From Eucalyptus grandis (taxonomy: Eukaryota > Streptophyta > Magnoliopsida > Myrtales > Myrtaceae), in assembly GCF_016545825.1 (NCBI RefSeq), contig NC_052618.1, positions 21,155,561 through 21,219,560 on the forward strand: a stretch of DNA of 64,000 nucleotides. Direction: 5' to 3'. Positions 24,725-37,900 of the stretch are shown one piece after another. Within the stretch, counting starts at the first letter, position 1. Each line of letters begins with the position of its first letter. The position numbers and the translations under genes were made by a program. The notes below the pieces were generated by a model. The model ran no database searches. It saw nothing but the letters and a program-made list of their open reading frames with translations, and was not told where the DNA came from.

Positions 24725-26223
24725 CTTCATTTATATATATTTATAATGATATGCCATTTATATTAAAAAAATGTACATGATATAATGTGAATATATCCAA
24801 CTTTAATATTGCGATTCATCAAACAATGAATATAATATAAAAGAATCTCAAAATTTTATATCATATCCTATCCAATCCTATCTCGATTAGAAATCCGGAC
24901 GACCAAATGTAGCCTATGAAAGAATGTCTTGGGAATGTGGGGCTAAAGGAAAAAGGTAAGTGGGGTGAGTTGGATTAATTGGGTTGGGTTTGATTTGGTT
25001 TCATGGGCTGGAATTTGAGTGGACTACTTTTATTTTCATGGGCCAGTTGGGGATCAAATCAAAGTGGGCCTTGGCGCATTTTTTGCCCAACCTGCATCGA
25101 TAGGGTCCAGGTTGGTTTGGTTGGGTTGGGTCTCCTAGCCCGGTCCGAATTTCTTTTATATTAATATTAAAAATACTGATATTAATAAATAAATTAAATA
25201 AATTTTAAAATTCGGAAAAACGTTGAAATATTTGAAAAAAAAAATAAAGAATTCATGAAAATTTATAAAATTCCGAAAACTATTAAAAGAATTTAGAAAA
25301 TTTAGAAAATCATTAAAAATCAGAAAATCCATAAAATAACATAAAATTAGAAAAATCATTAAAAATTCAGAAAACCCTAAGGAAAAAATCAGAAATTTTA
25401 GAAAAAAAAAAAATGAAAATCCTTTAAAAGTATTAAAACCCAAAATTTAGACAAGCCTTTAGAGCTTTACAATAGGATTCTTTATTTTGGATTATCCTTT
25501 TTCCGGATTATTTTAGGATGCTTGTGTGTGTGTGTGTGTGTTTTTTTTTTTTTGTGATTATACATGGTTGCCCTTTTCAATATCTTGGATGTCATAGTCG
25601 TTGTTTTAGAATGGTTAGAACAAAACCTAAAATTCTTCGAGCGTTAGTCTTAGGACTAATGTAATCAAGTTTTCAAGTCTAGAATCTTTAGTTGCACAAA
25701 TAATAAGATGTTTTCCTAGGGGTCTAGTCCACACCAAAATTCTAGTGGCCACTCTTTAGTCAAATTTCTTCAAAGTGAATAAAAATTTGAAAATATGCAA
25801 GGTATGAACTTGGTAAATCCTGTGTCAATGAAAGGCTGTCAATCCAAAATTAATAACACCTCTAAATCTAAAACTCTTTCCCAGAGGTGTTAAGATGCGA
25901 CACTACTTTAACTAGATGAACAAGGGGCATGAGTACTTACTAAGTGTTGCATTACATAATCAAATCAACTTGACGATGTCTCATTGACATGCACATATAA
26001 AAACCCCTTTCTCTTCTTGACCCTTTCCTTTCTTCTCTCTTCCTTTTTCCCGAACCACTCGCGGCCACACTAAGTGAGAGAACTCTCGCTTTATGCCATT
26101 TTCCCATTTTTTTTAAAACTTTTCAACCCCTTTTTATTTCTTTTCTTTTTTAAATAGAAAAGGCACCTCCTCTTTGACTTGGTCAAAGAAAATGTCCCGC
26201 TATTACAAGATCTAGTTTACTTT

Positions 26224-26651
26224 GAGCGCGCATGAAAACTATTATGTTCCAGAAATAATTTTTGGAACAGAAATAGATTTTTTTATTTCTATTTCTAAAA
26301 GAGTTTCAAAGTAAAAATAACCATTTGATAACGACACAAAATTTCTACTCTAAGAACATAAATTCGTTTGATAACAATACAAAATTTATTCTTTTCAGAT
26401 GGTGGTGGACCACCAGGTGGCGGCAAGCCGGCGGCAATGGCAGCGACAAATTTTCATTTATGTTCTAGAAATAGAAAAGTATAAAATTTATACTTTTAAT
26501 TTCTACTCCAAACTTATTTCGGAACAAAAATTTATTTCAGAAATAAAAAAGTGAAATAATTTTACTGAACAGTTTCTATTCTAGAATTGTTTCTGGAATA
26601 GAAAAATTATTTCCGGAACAATTTTTTTTTTTTTTTTTATCATGCACCCCC
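26224..26651. mobile_element. Short TIR element, unit 2 copy
   Basis: Paralog of 5458-5883, with ends GAGCGCGCATGA and TCATGCACCCCC and a small GC-rich core (about 26400-26445). The left target triplet has decayed from TTA to TTT. Confidence 0.65.
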
Positions 26652-27585
26652 TTACTTTTCCTGGTCCAGCTCACGATTTCCCATTTTCCTCTTTCTTTGT
26701 TCCTCCTCATCTTCCCTCTTTCTTCTTCCTTCCTGTTTATTTTGCGGCTCGGTGAAGTCCAGCGCCTCAAATCCAGTCGCAACCCAACGACGATGGCCAC
26801 GGGGTTTGCTTGGATGGTTGTTTTCCAGCAATGTCTGAGGCGGTAAAAGGTTCTTGGTGTTGGTTCATGGCCTTTGGCATCGCGGTCGGTGGTGGCCATG
26901 GATTCTTGATGGTGGTTCCAAGCGATGGTCATTGTGGTGGCGCGACAGATGGTGACTGCAGCAGACGATGATGGCAGTCGAAACAATCCGGGTAGTGCGA
27001 AAAATGGAAAATCCCACGGTGGCGGCAGCTTGTTTCTTTCATTTACGGTGGACGCTGGTTGTGGATGAAGGAGAAGATGGTGATGACGGTATGTGAGTAT
27101 GGTGGTTCAATGATGAGTGGCAGCCGGCGATGGTGACGGTGCGGTGGTGGCATTGTGTGTTTAATGTTTACAGAGAAGACAGACGGTGGTGAACGATGGT
27201 GTGCTGCCATGGGAGAAGTGGCAGCGCTTCAGCCTGTTTAGAGAGTTGACAATCGCGTTAGGTGCAATTTGATCTGCACATGGTGCGCATAGCTGAGATG
27301 CAGAATTTATCCTCATCCATAAATGAAGTTTGAAGAAAGAAAAATATGCTTCAACACGTTTCGATTTGGAAAAGAAAAGAAAAGAAAATTTAATGCAATG
27401 ACGGAGGTTTGCAGATTGAGAACACTTTCAGAAGAAGCTTCTCAGTTTGGTTTTTCACTTCCGGAACCGGTGAACGCTTTTAGCAAGAGTCTTTATTCCA
27501 TTACAGATAAGTACAAGGCATGGCAATCCAAGTGAAGATAAGCTACAAGTGATCCTATATACACAAATTAATCGAGAGGCTTGTA
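26652..27585. other. 3' flank of NAC-B, no convincing gene
   Basis: Paralog of 5884-6821 and nearly identical to it. GGTGG-rich frames at 26760-27100 differ by indels between the two copies, which argues against coding function. Confidence 0.6.
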
Positions 27586-30500
27586 TCACCAAGGCATGAA
27601 TCTTTTGGTGATTTTGAAGGCTGAAGAATTGGCACTAATCTTTGCGTGGTTGCTTGTTGATCCAGCCGATGGAGTAGCTGAAATTGATATCTCTCTGGCT
27701 GGTTCAGTCTCCTCCCTGTGCTCATTGCTTTCTCCTCTGTGACTATATTGTATCACTCTAAAACCTTAGTATATTGTATCAATCCAACCAATACAATACT
27801 CCAAAAAGTACTCGAGAGTATTACCTTTGATCTGGCTTCTGATTCAACCAAAGGTGAACCTTTTGGTTTGATATCTCTCTGGCTGAAAATTCCGGCATCT
27901 TGAGTTTTTCTAACCTTGGATCTTTGTATTTGCAAGAAATTCCTGCATTCCCAGCCTTTTTTGGATGCTCTGTCTGTTTTGCAGAGACAATCTCCCATCC
28001 GTCCAACTCACTCTCGGTAAAGCCCTTTTTTCCCTTCAGAACACCATCGAGTGATTTTTTTGTTGATGTCAGCCAATTCTCCTCTAGAATAGATGCTTTA
28101 TGGAACCTAGATGCTTGGTCATGCTGCAATAACACATTGCACGAGATCAATTGTAAAGAGGGAATAAGTGAGCCATTCACATTTTTGCAGGAATAACAAG
28201 GGGAGGAATAGTGAATCTTTGTTCCCTTGGTGGTCAATCATTTATGGCAGCTTAAACTTTCAAGAAAAGAAAAAACAAAACAATTTGTCTAACACGGTTA
28301 ATTAGTCATTGCATTCTGCTAGTCTTTTCTATCTTGTCCTAAAGTACAAGATAGGTGCCATTAACTCAAACCACCCAAGTAATTTTAAAAAAGCACAAAG
28401 TCAAAAAAATTAGTACTTAAGACACGATGGGTATAGAAGCTTCTTTTACCTTTGCTATGGCTATTGGCTCATCCAAAGGTATATATACTGATTTACTATT
28501 TCTGGTTGCCAGATCTTCCTTTCTAAGCTTTTCAAGAAGCTCCGTATGTTTTGTGGAGGGGACATGTAAGCTGTCAAACTTATTCTTGTCGAAGCCTTTC
28601 TTTTTGTGCAGAGGAGCAACTCCATTGAGAGGTTCAACTGTTCCAATTCGCACATTATCCACTAGCGCAACATGTTCATTATGCGACTGCAACAAGACAT
28701 TGCATGAATGAGATCAACTGTATCAGAAGAAATAACTGAGGTGTAGTGCACGCTCAATCTCCTGACCCATGGGAGCTTTCATTTTAGAAGTGTGTGGAGT
28801 CTGCTACATTTTGAGCTTTTCACTTCTCTGTGATGACCTTCTTTGATGTATCATGCTACTTTGGTTTATGTTACAGGGAAGCAACAGAAAATTAAGGAAC
28901 AAACAACATGCTTCTCTTACCTTTGCTTTGGTGGCCAAGTCATCCAATAATGCACAATTTGGTTTGATATTTTTGGCTGCAAGTTCTTGCTTTTTGACCT
29001 CTAAAAACCTCATCTTTTCACCTTTGCTATAAATTCTTACAGTTGCAGGCTCTTCCAGAGGATCCATACGTTTTGGGGGAAAGACATTTGAGCAGTTGGA
29101 CTCATTCCCATCAAAGCTTTTCTTTTCCTCTGGAGGAACTTCTCGACATCCATGGGGTAGTTCAATTGCTAGTGTTTGCCCAGTCTTCTCCATAGCATTT
29201 TTGTTCTGTGAGCTAGATGTTTGGCCATGGAGAGTTTCAATTGTTGGTGTCTGCCAATTCTCCACCATAGCATGAGCATTACATGAGCTGGATGTCTGGC
29301 CATACTGCAACCAACATATTGCTTGAGATCAATTGAACCAGAGGAGCCGACTAAGGCATGATCCTGGTCTTATGACAAACATTAGTGGTTTCATTTCTAA
29401 AATTGTCTGGAAGCTATATTACATTATGATTTTCCGCTTCTTTGCATGGTCTTGTTTGTTATTTCAGGGCATTAACAAGCAAATCCCAATAAGCACGTTT
29501 TGCAAAATTAACCAGTGGAGGAACCATGGAAATCTTTGTGCAGTCAGTGATTGTTCCTCTCAAGTTAGGCATTGAATTTGGTTTCTCTATGGCTAGTTCA
29601 ATTCCTTTGTTGTGATTGTTCTGGGGTGATTTTGATGCAGCATGGTGCTCTCTGCTTTCTCCTATCTCCCAATGTTTGTAAAACATTCTATCTTATATGC
29701 TTATACAGAAGCGAATAATTAAATCAACTGGAGACTCTTGAAACTCGGAATTGTCCTACTCTTTTCTTTTGAATTTCACTGACAATATGAAAACCTTGCC
29801 AATAACTTTACCAGCAAACTCAATGCAAAAAATCCTAAATTGAAATTAATAATTAGACATTACGAGTGAATTTAGAAGCTTGTTTCACCTTTGCTTTGGC
29901 TTCTAATTCATCCAGAGTAACACATTCTGGTTTGATATTTCTGGCAGCAAGTTCCAGCTTCTCCACCTTTTCGACCCTCGATTCTTCATCAGTGCTGTAA
30001 GTTCTTGCAATTTCAGGCTTTTTTGGAGGCTCCATATGCTTCTGGGAGGAGATATGTAACCCATTGAACTTATGTTCAATGAACCCTTTCTTTTCATCTA
30101 GTGAAACTACACCATGGAGTGATTTGATCATTTGTGCTTGCTGACTCTTCATCAGAACAGCATGTTCATCATCTGAGCTACATTCTGGGCCATACTGCAA
30201 TGCAGGAGATGAAATACATCGAAGGAAAATGAATGGCTGAGGCATAATCTTAAACAGTATAGCTCATGACGAACATCCAAATTTTCATTTAAAATGTGTC
30301 TGGAAGCTGTATTATATGTTGATATGTTCCGCTTCACTTACCTGATGTGATATTATTTAATCTGGCAATATTTTTCTTTGGCAGTTTTTTTGCCATTCTG
30401 GTACATATCCAATTGAAGGCTAATAGGGCATGAGGAATTTCCCCAAAATCTCTCTTTTCTATGTACGTATTTCTTCCCTAAATATAATAAAGGTGAACAA

Positions 30501-32311
30501 GCTATATAACCAACCGAAACTTTAGGAGTAGAATTTTGACCTGTGTTTGAATTTGATCTCTGTCAATGTAGCCGACTTGCAACTGGTTGGATTCATCAAT
30601 ATAAACAACTACACCATCATCCCATGGGAGGTCCGCAAAAGATGGACTTCCGAAATTTCTAACATGTAAGTCGGTTTGGGAGTCAATTTCTGATTGGAAA
30701 GAAGTCTGCGGGAGAATTGATGTAATGACTTGAACTTGGTTGTCCTGCTGAAGTGAGGGCTCCGTTGCTGAGTCTACCAGAATCCATGACTGTTTTGAAA
30801 AGTAAATAGGTTAATTATGGACATACTTCACAAATCATATCCATGAACAAAACATTTTTTTTTGTTCTCACTTCTGGACATGAGTTCTCAGGTTCAGGTT
30901 GACGGTCTGACTGCAAGTCAACCAAGCTAATTGATGGGTTTTCCACTGCCTGAATCCAAGGCTGTTTTCAAAAGTAAAAAAGGCTAGTTATGGACATGCT
31001 TCACAAATTATACCATGAACAGAACATTTTTTCATTCTCACTTCCGGAAATAAGTTCTCGTGTTCAGGTTGATGAAGATTTGAATCCAAGTCGGCCAAGC
31101 TAATTGAATAGTTTCCAACTGCCTCACTCCACGGCTGTTTTCAAAACAAAGAAGATTAGTATGGAACATGCTTCACAAATTATGCTCATGAACAGAACAT
31201 CTTTTCGTTCTCACTTCTGGAAATGAGTTATTTTGTTCAGGTTGACGAAGGCCTGAATCCAAGTCCATCAAGCTAATGCCTCCACCATTTAATTGCAGTG
31301 CTGAAAAATCAGACTCTTCATTTCCTTTGTGCTTTAAGTGACAGACAACGTAGCTCTTGGTCGGCTGTCAAACAACCATGTTATTGGAATCCATAAGACC
31401 TGATCTTGTCCTACTTAAATTCCAGAAACCTACTCCAATACAAACTTCGACAATGGAAAATGAGGAAGAACAGAATCATTGTTTTTGGCTAATAGAAACT
31501 TTTGAATTGGATGGTTCTGCAGATTATTACAATACTCAAATGAATGCAGTAAACCAGAAGAAATAAACAAGGGACAGATTGCATACAGCGTGTGGAAACA
31601 GTTCATTGAGATTGTTGGTCAGTAGATAATATTCGTGGATGACCCAGTTGGTCTTGACGCCTTCAGAGCCGTGACGCTTATAAAAGACCAGTGTTTTCTT
31701 AGTACCAATCGCTCTGTTCCTGTCTCCAGCCTTGATAGTCCTGTCAACACCAGTCTTCTTCCAATATCCCAATGGAGTCGATCTTTGAATTCGTGGCGTT
31801 TGCAGATAGAAGAACCACCACTCGTGAACTTTGTCATCAGGAGGAATGATTGATTGCTCTGTCAAGTTCAATTCAAATCTAATTAATGATGAACTTATCC
31901 CTTTCTTTTCCTACAGCCGAAAGATGCAAAGTGAACTGTACACAGTCAAACTTCGATTCCATCAGCAAATTCCGCAAAACATTCACTGATTCATAGACTA
32001 TTTTACCGCGATCGTCACAGAACTCTAGGACAACATGATGCCTCATTTATAAGTACGAGGTATCCATTACGATGCCATAACTGGCCAAAAACGGACAGGA
32101 AAAAATGAATAGCAGCGTCTCGTTCTTTACCCTCAAATATTTTTGGTAATTCCCAAGGATCCCACTTGCAGATATCAACCTCGGGAATGATGCAGACGTC
32201 GCCTGTGATTCCGAGCACTTTCAGCTTCAAGTAATGATCGACCAATTCCTCGTCGGTGGGACGGAATCCGTATCCGACCGGCGGATTCCGTGGGATGATC
32301 ACAGCTCTCAT
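27586..32311 (-). CDS. NAC-B: intact 12-exon large-type NAC gene, about 868 aa
   Basis: Predicted nuclear NAC transcription factor. Exons: 32131-32311, 31587-31900, 31215-31364, 31042-31134, 30872-30961, 30541-30789, 29889-30194, 29513-29665, 28921-29304, 28450-28686, 27825-28123, 27586-27736; the lengths keep one open frame to TGA at 27586-27588. NAC domain about residues 1-180: [19 protein letters not shown] (near 11-29), [29 protein letters not shown] (near 105-117), [29 protein letters not shown] (near 170). Residues 190-276 repeat an ISLxDLDSxLxQPExxN motif; 360-819 contain four modules (exons 7, 9, 10, 11) ending in an [19 protein letters not shown] tail; exons 8 and 12 share a GESxEH start. 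No transmembrane segment is visible. About 97 percent alike NAC-A but without its frameshift. The exon 2 acceptor is taken at 31900 because the one 10 bases upstream gives a stop. Function and targets unknown. Confidence 0.85.
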
Positions 32312-33289
32312 CTCCTTCTAGTTCTGCTACTTCACTCGTGCACAGGCGAACTCACCTCAGCTTTGGGGAAGCAAAGTAAACGAGATTCAAGGCCCCGTGC
32401 TTTGCGGGTCTTTATTGAAGTCTTTCGCTTCCTTGAGAAGTTCACTTGCGTCATTTTTAATTTTTTATTTTTTGAGGTGCCGATGGATTCCATCTTATCG
32501 CTTAAGGTCTGTTTAAAGATTCTCGTTCCACTTTAATATCACATTGTTCACATAAACTTTCTTGCCTAAGTTTCTGCATTACATATAGAAAGCCTTTGTT
32601 ATTTATTTTCTCTTTATTTACAAAAGCATAATCGACGTAATTGTAATATTTTGACCAAGTCAAGAGTGGTCCCGGAGAAAAAAGAAAAGATAAGAAAGGA
32701 AATAGCTTGAAAAGTCTACAAAAGGGGAACAATTGGTGCGTTGAGATGTCATTTTTAAGGAAAATAACGATATTTTCAGGTGTGGGTTCGAAAGTGGGTT
32801 GGTAATCCTTTCTCACCCTTTGGTACGGAAATGGCATTTTGCCTGTGGATTTTGCTTCCAAATGACTTGCTAGGCTGATGGTGGTTTTTGAGATGTCAAT
32901 TTCCCATTTCCTCTTTCTTTGTCTGCTTCCCTCTTTCTTCTTCCTTCCTGTTTATGCTGCGGCACTGTGAAGTCCAACGCCTCAAATCCAGTCGCAACCC
33001 AACAACAATGGCCACAGGATTTGCTTAGAAATCGATCTTGATCTCTAAGGTGATTTTGAAATATTGGCCTCATAATTTGAGTAACTGAAGGTTATAATAG
33101 AGAGATGCGGGATGCTAATTTATAGCAAAATCATTTACTAGACGTAGCTCTAATTCTAAAAGTAATCCAAGGTAAAACATTATATCTCAAATTTTCTTTT
33201 TCATTTTTACTCTTTTTTTTTTTTTTTTGTAATTACACATGGAATCCTAACACTTATGCCCTTGAACGGGACCAAAAAGATGGACTTCC
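32312..33289. promoter_or_regulatory. NAC-B 5' flank
   Basis: Paralog of 11524-12334. The promoter should lie here, but no core element could be assigned. 32715-33030 is a copy of the dispersed GATATTTTCAGG...CCAGTCGCAACCCAAC fragment, here more complete than upstream of NAC-A. Confidence 0.4.
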
Positions 33290-34520
33290 TTATGGAGAAG
33301 GAAAAGCCTTTCTTATACCCATTGAATTAGCAAGGGATTTGCTAGCACAACAAATCTTGAAATAAGCCACAAATTTTTTAAAAAAAGTGAATCTCACAAC
33401 AATTTTATAATTATTTATAATTTAATTTTTTATGTTTCCAAATAGAATGGGACACGTAATCATTTCTTAATTAATAGTACAAGCACGAGGCCATAATTCC
33501 ACTTTTGCCCTCCCCGGAGAGGAATGAAGGGCTCCGGGTCCAAAAAGGCTGCTGCCTCAAGAGCGAAACAACATTTTTTCTCTAATCCATGCGCTTTTCT
33601 TATTAAACTCTGGCCTCATTTCGTCCCCTCGCGATCACAAATTTAGGTAGGGGTTGGTGACGGCTGGATTATCCAATCCGAATGGCACGTGTCGATTGGT
33701 TCAGGTTCTGGTTCTGGCTCCGGTTCCGCCATCTCCAAATGTTATGTGGGACCTGAGCAACGGGACAAAAGGCCAAAAGGGGGGAGAATGGGTGGTGGTG
33801 GTGGTTCCGTTTCCTCCTCCTCATTCACATTTTGTATATTTGTGCTTTTCACGTACTGTTGTTTTGGCTCTCCCAAAAGAGAGGGGAAAAAAAAAAATCC
33901 TGACTTGGAACACACTCGGAATCGCTACCCGAATATGCCCGGATCCGAAGGCTTGGTTGCTCGGCCGGCGCGTGGGACCCGCCCAGGCTCGGAGTGGATT
34001 GGAATTTTAGTAAGATATGAAATCTTCCGCATGTGGAAGGAAGTTAACGAATGTCTTTGTTCGGTTAATCACCAAACATAACAACGATGGATATATAGTG
34101 AAATCCAATATCATGGCGTGTTTGGTGAATTTAGAGTGGGATTATGTAAAAATAAAAATTAGAGTTTTGAATAAGTTGCTCGAAAAAGCGATAGAGAATT
34201 TAAATGGCGAGATGCGGCTTTGTCTAATGAGTTAAGTTTTTAAAATAATTAAGGGTTGTTTGACAAATTTTTGTAGAAAAAAAGAATAATATTGGAAGTA
34301 TGGAACGATCGTTGCTGCCCTGATGGTCTCTATTAATGATTGCCACTACCACCACAGTAGATCGCCTTTGTTCTAGCAGTCACGTCGCAACAAAAAATCC
34401 ACAGGGATAGAGGGGGCAAGAGCCAAGAAGGGGAAACAAAGAGAATCGTGACTACCGCGCGGGATGGTTGGATGAGTTATTGAGCGATGACATGCTAAGT
34501 AGCACCGACACGCTAACAAG
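33290..34520. repeat. Repeat block R, copy 3
   Basis: Paralog of 12335-13560. It holds the intact equivalent of the LTR insertion target near 33618-33626. The hexamer array (about 33698-33728) is the shortest of the four. Confidence 0.65.
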
Positions 34521-35964
34521 TCATTTTTAAAAAAAATATAAAATTTCAACACGTTAGAATACATTGTATATTAAATGTATATTTTTATATATACATAATA
34601 GATTATCATTTTAATGATTATTTCAATCAAATTCACTAATAAATAAATAAGCCTAGAATGAATTTAAACTAAAAAATTAATCCATCATTTATTAATATCA
34701 TTCATTGTTTTAGTTTGACAAATTCAACTCCATTCTAATAATTCATAAAATTTGAAAGAAAAAAAAGCAAACAATTCATATTCTAGACTTGCGTGTTAGA
34801 TATATTGAAAGAGAAGAGGAAAAAAAATTGAAGAGTAAATTGTGTATCACATGAAGTGAAAGTCAAAAGAGAAAAAAATACTAAGTTTTTATGTTTTCCC
34901 CATTTATTATTTTTATTTTTTTATTACACACACACATATTTTGACTCCTCATTTATTGAAATTTTTTAAAATTGACCTCACGTGTTAGAATCTCTTGTTA
35001 GAAAGTCACATGTTAGAATTCCAACTCGAGTGTTAGAGAGTATTGGGAAAGTTAACTAGATGTCGGATTTTCTGACATGTATTGACAGAGTATCGGAGAG
35101 TGTTTAAGAGTGTCGAAAAGTGTCGAACACGTGTCAGAGTATCCAACACGATACGAAAGCTCTCGGAGAGTGTCAATATTTCCTAGATGACATGTATTGT
35201 ACATTCAGTGTCCACCAAGGACTAGTTGGTTTAAGGTCACTACATATACATTTGATGCGATAATGTTTCACTGGAATTTGTCGTGACAGTGAAATACCTT
35301 TTATCGAAAGTCTTTTTTTGCTATATAAAGAGGAGATAGCGTCTATGACAATTCCAGACAAAAAATATTACAAGTTTAGGAGGAAAGTAATTAACATATT
35401 TCAATGGAATTTAATCAATAGTGAAGTATATAGATAGAGATAAAATATCATAATTAAATCGATGACAAAACACCCATAAACTACAACAAAGATACATATC
35501 AGAATTTAACCGATGATGAAGTATACGAAAACTACAGTAAATATATACGCTGTAATTTAACCGACAACTAAATATCTAAAGACTACATCTAAAACTATGA
35601 TGCATTAATTGAAAGATAATGTATTTTGTTTGTTTTAGTGGGGTTTTACAATAGTGGGGTTCAACAGTTACAATATTAAAACTCGGGGATGGTATTTATT
35701 GTGTTGCCAGGGGTTTACGACGCGTTTGTTGGCTGCAAGTCGGTTCTTTCAACAAAAAAAAAAAAAAAACAATACAATAAAAACTAGTATTTATTGTTTT
35801 CACAACATAACTAGCTATATGCAGCCTTTCAACAGTTTCTTTTAATTCAATATCTTCGTCTGACCACCAACTTCTCATCTCCAAGTAGTTATTAAATTCA
35901 TATAAATGAATAACATCCTAATCATATCCGTGATTGCAACTAGCTACAACAACACTTAATCCAC
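34521..35964. repeat. Repeat block S, copy 2
   Basis: Paralog of 13561-14954, with the long CA/TA microsatellite collapsed to a short CACACACATAT run near 34926. About 35640-35775 has a small extra segment with a poly-A run that is absent from copy 1. Confidence 0.6.
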
Positions 35965-37190
35965 AAAAAGTGGAAAAGCCTTTATATTAGCAAGGGCTTG
36001 CTTTGTTAGCATAATAGTCCTTAAGATGAGTTACAATTTTTTTAAAAAAATGAGTCATACAATAATTTTATAATTATTTGTGATTTGATTTTTTATGATA
36101 CAAAATAAATTATTATTTTCATAATATATTAAAAAATTATCATGTAATCATTTATTAATTAACAGTATGTGCACAAGGCGATAATTCCACTTTTGCCCTC
36201 CCTGGAGAGGAACGTGGAGTTCCAGGTCCATAAAGGCTGCTGCCTTGGGAGCGAAATAAGATTTTTTTCTCTAATCGATATGCTTTTCTTATTAAACTCT
36301 GGCCTCGTTTCGTCCCCTCGCGATTGCAAATTTAGGTAGGGGGTTGGTGACGGATGGATTATCCAATCTGACCGACGTGTGTCGATTGGGTCGGGTTCCG
36401 GTTCCGGTTCTGGTTCCGCCATCTCCAAATATTACGTGGGACCCCAGCAATGGGACAAAAGGCCAAAAGGGGGAGAATGGGTGGTGGTGGTTCCTTTCCT
36501 CCTCCTCATTCACATTTTGTATATTTGTGCTTTTCAGGTGCTGTCGTTTTGGCTCTCCCAAAAGAGAGGTAAAAAAAAATAAAAAAATCCTGACCTGGAA
36601 TGCACTCAGAATTGCCACCCGAATATGCCCGGATCCGAAGGCCCGGTTGCTCGACCGGCGCGTGGTACCTGCCCGGGTTCGGAGTGGATTGGAATTTTTA
36701 GTAAGATATGAAATCTTCCGCATGTGGAAGGAAGCTAACGAATGTCTTTGTTCGGTTAATTACCGGACATAACAGCGATGGATGTACAGTGAAATCCAAT
36801 CCCATGGTGTCTTTGGCGAATTTGGAGTGGGGTTATGTAAAAGAATGGATAAGAGTTTTGAATAAATTACTCGAAAAAGCAATAGAGGATTTAAATGGCG
36901 AGGTGTGGCTTTATCTAGTAAGTTAAGTTTTAAAAATAATTAAGGGTTGTTTGACAAATTTTTGTAGAAAAAGAGAATTATATTGGAAGTATGGAACGAT
37001 CGCCGTTGCCCTGATGGTCTATTAATGATTGCCACTACCACCACAGTAGATCGCCTTTGTTCTGGCAGTAACGTCGCAACAAAAATTCCACAGAGATAGA
37101 GGGGGCAAGAGCCAAGAAGGGGAAACAAAAAGAATCGTGACCACTTGGATGAGTTATTGAGCGATGACATGCTAAGGAGCACCGACACAG
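35965..37190. repeat. Repeat block R, copy 4
   Basis: Paralog of the other R blocks; hexamer array at about 36388-36418. Frames of 142-143 codons on opposite strands overlap here, are Ser/Pro/Arg-rich and are broken in the sister copies, so they are not called as genes. Confidence 0.65.
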
Positions 37191-37784
37191 TACGCAATAT
37201 GTGAGATGACACGCTGACAAGTTATTTCTAAAAAAATAGAAAATTTTAATACGTTAGGATACGTTATATATTAAATGTATATTTTTATAAATACATAGTA
37301 AATTATCATTTTTATGATTATTTCAATCAAATTCACTAATAAAAAAAAAACCTAGAATGAATTTAAACTAAAAACATTAATCCATCATTTATTAATATCA
37401 TTTATTGTTATAGTTTGACAAATTCAACTCCATTCCAATAATTTATAAATTTTGAAAGAAAAAAAAAAAAAAAAAATACACATTCTAGACTTGCGTGTTG
37501 AATTTGTTGAAAGAGAAGAGAAAAAAAAAACTTGGGGAGTAAATTGTGTATTATAGAAAGTGAAAGTCAAAAGAGAAAAAAATACTAGATTTTTTTTGTT
37601 TTCCCCATTAATTATTTTTATTATTTTTGTTATTTTTTTACATATATATATATTTTGACTCCTCATTTATTGAAATTTTTTAAAATTGACCTCACGTGTC
37701 AGAATCACTTGTTAGAAACTCGCATGTCGGAATTCCAACTCGAGTGTTAAAGAATGTTGAGAAAGTTAACTAGATATTGGATTT
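37191..37784. repeat. Repeat block S, copy 3, truncated at a duplication junction
   Basis: Follows 13561-14170 until GTTAACTAGATATTGGATTTT and then switches abruptly into NAC 3' flank sequence at 37782-37786. Confidence 0.65.
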
Positions 37785-37900
37785 TTAGCAAGAGTTTCCA
37801 TTCCATTACAGATGACAACGAAGTACAAGGCATGACAATCCAAATGAAGACAAGCTACAAGTGATCATACATCCACAAATTAATCGAGAGGCTTGTATCA

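Larger units (their letters stand above)
21495..26050. repeat. Left half of duplication unit 2, no gene seen
   Basis: Paralog of window positions 1-4015. Differences include an extra MITE at 23157-23666 and absence of the 1.29-kb TIR element. The minisatellite units lie at about 23010-23110 and 23710-24060. The longest open frames are AT-rich artefacts. Confidence 0.75.

Noticed and set aside
36292..36772. Frames of 142 and 143 codons on opposite strands
   Set aside because: Located in repeat block R; the three sister blocks break these frames with indels and the hexamer array changes length, so there is no coding constraint.
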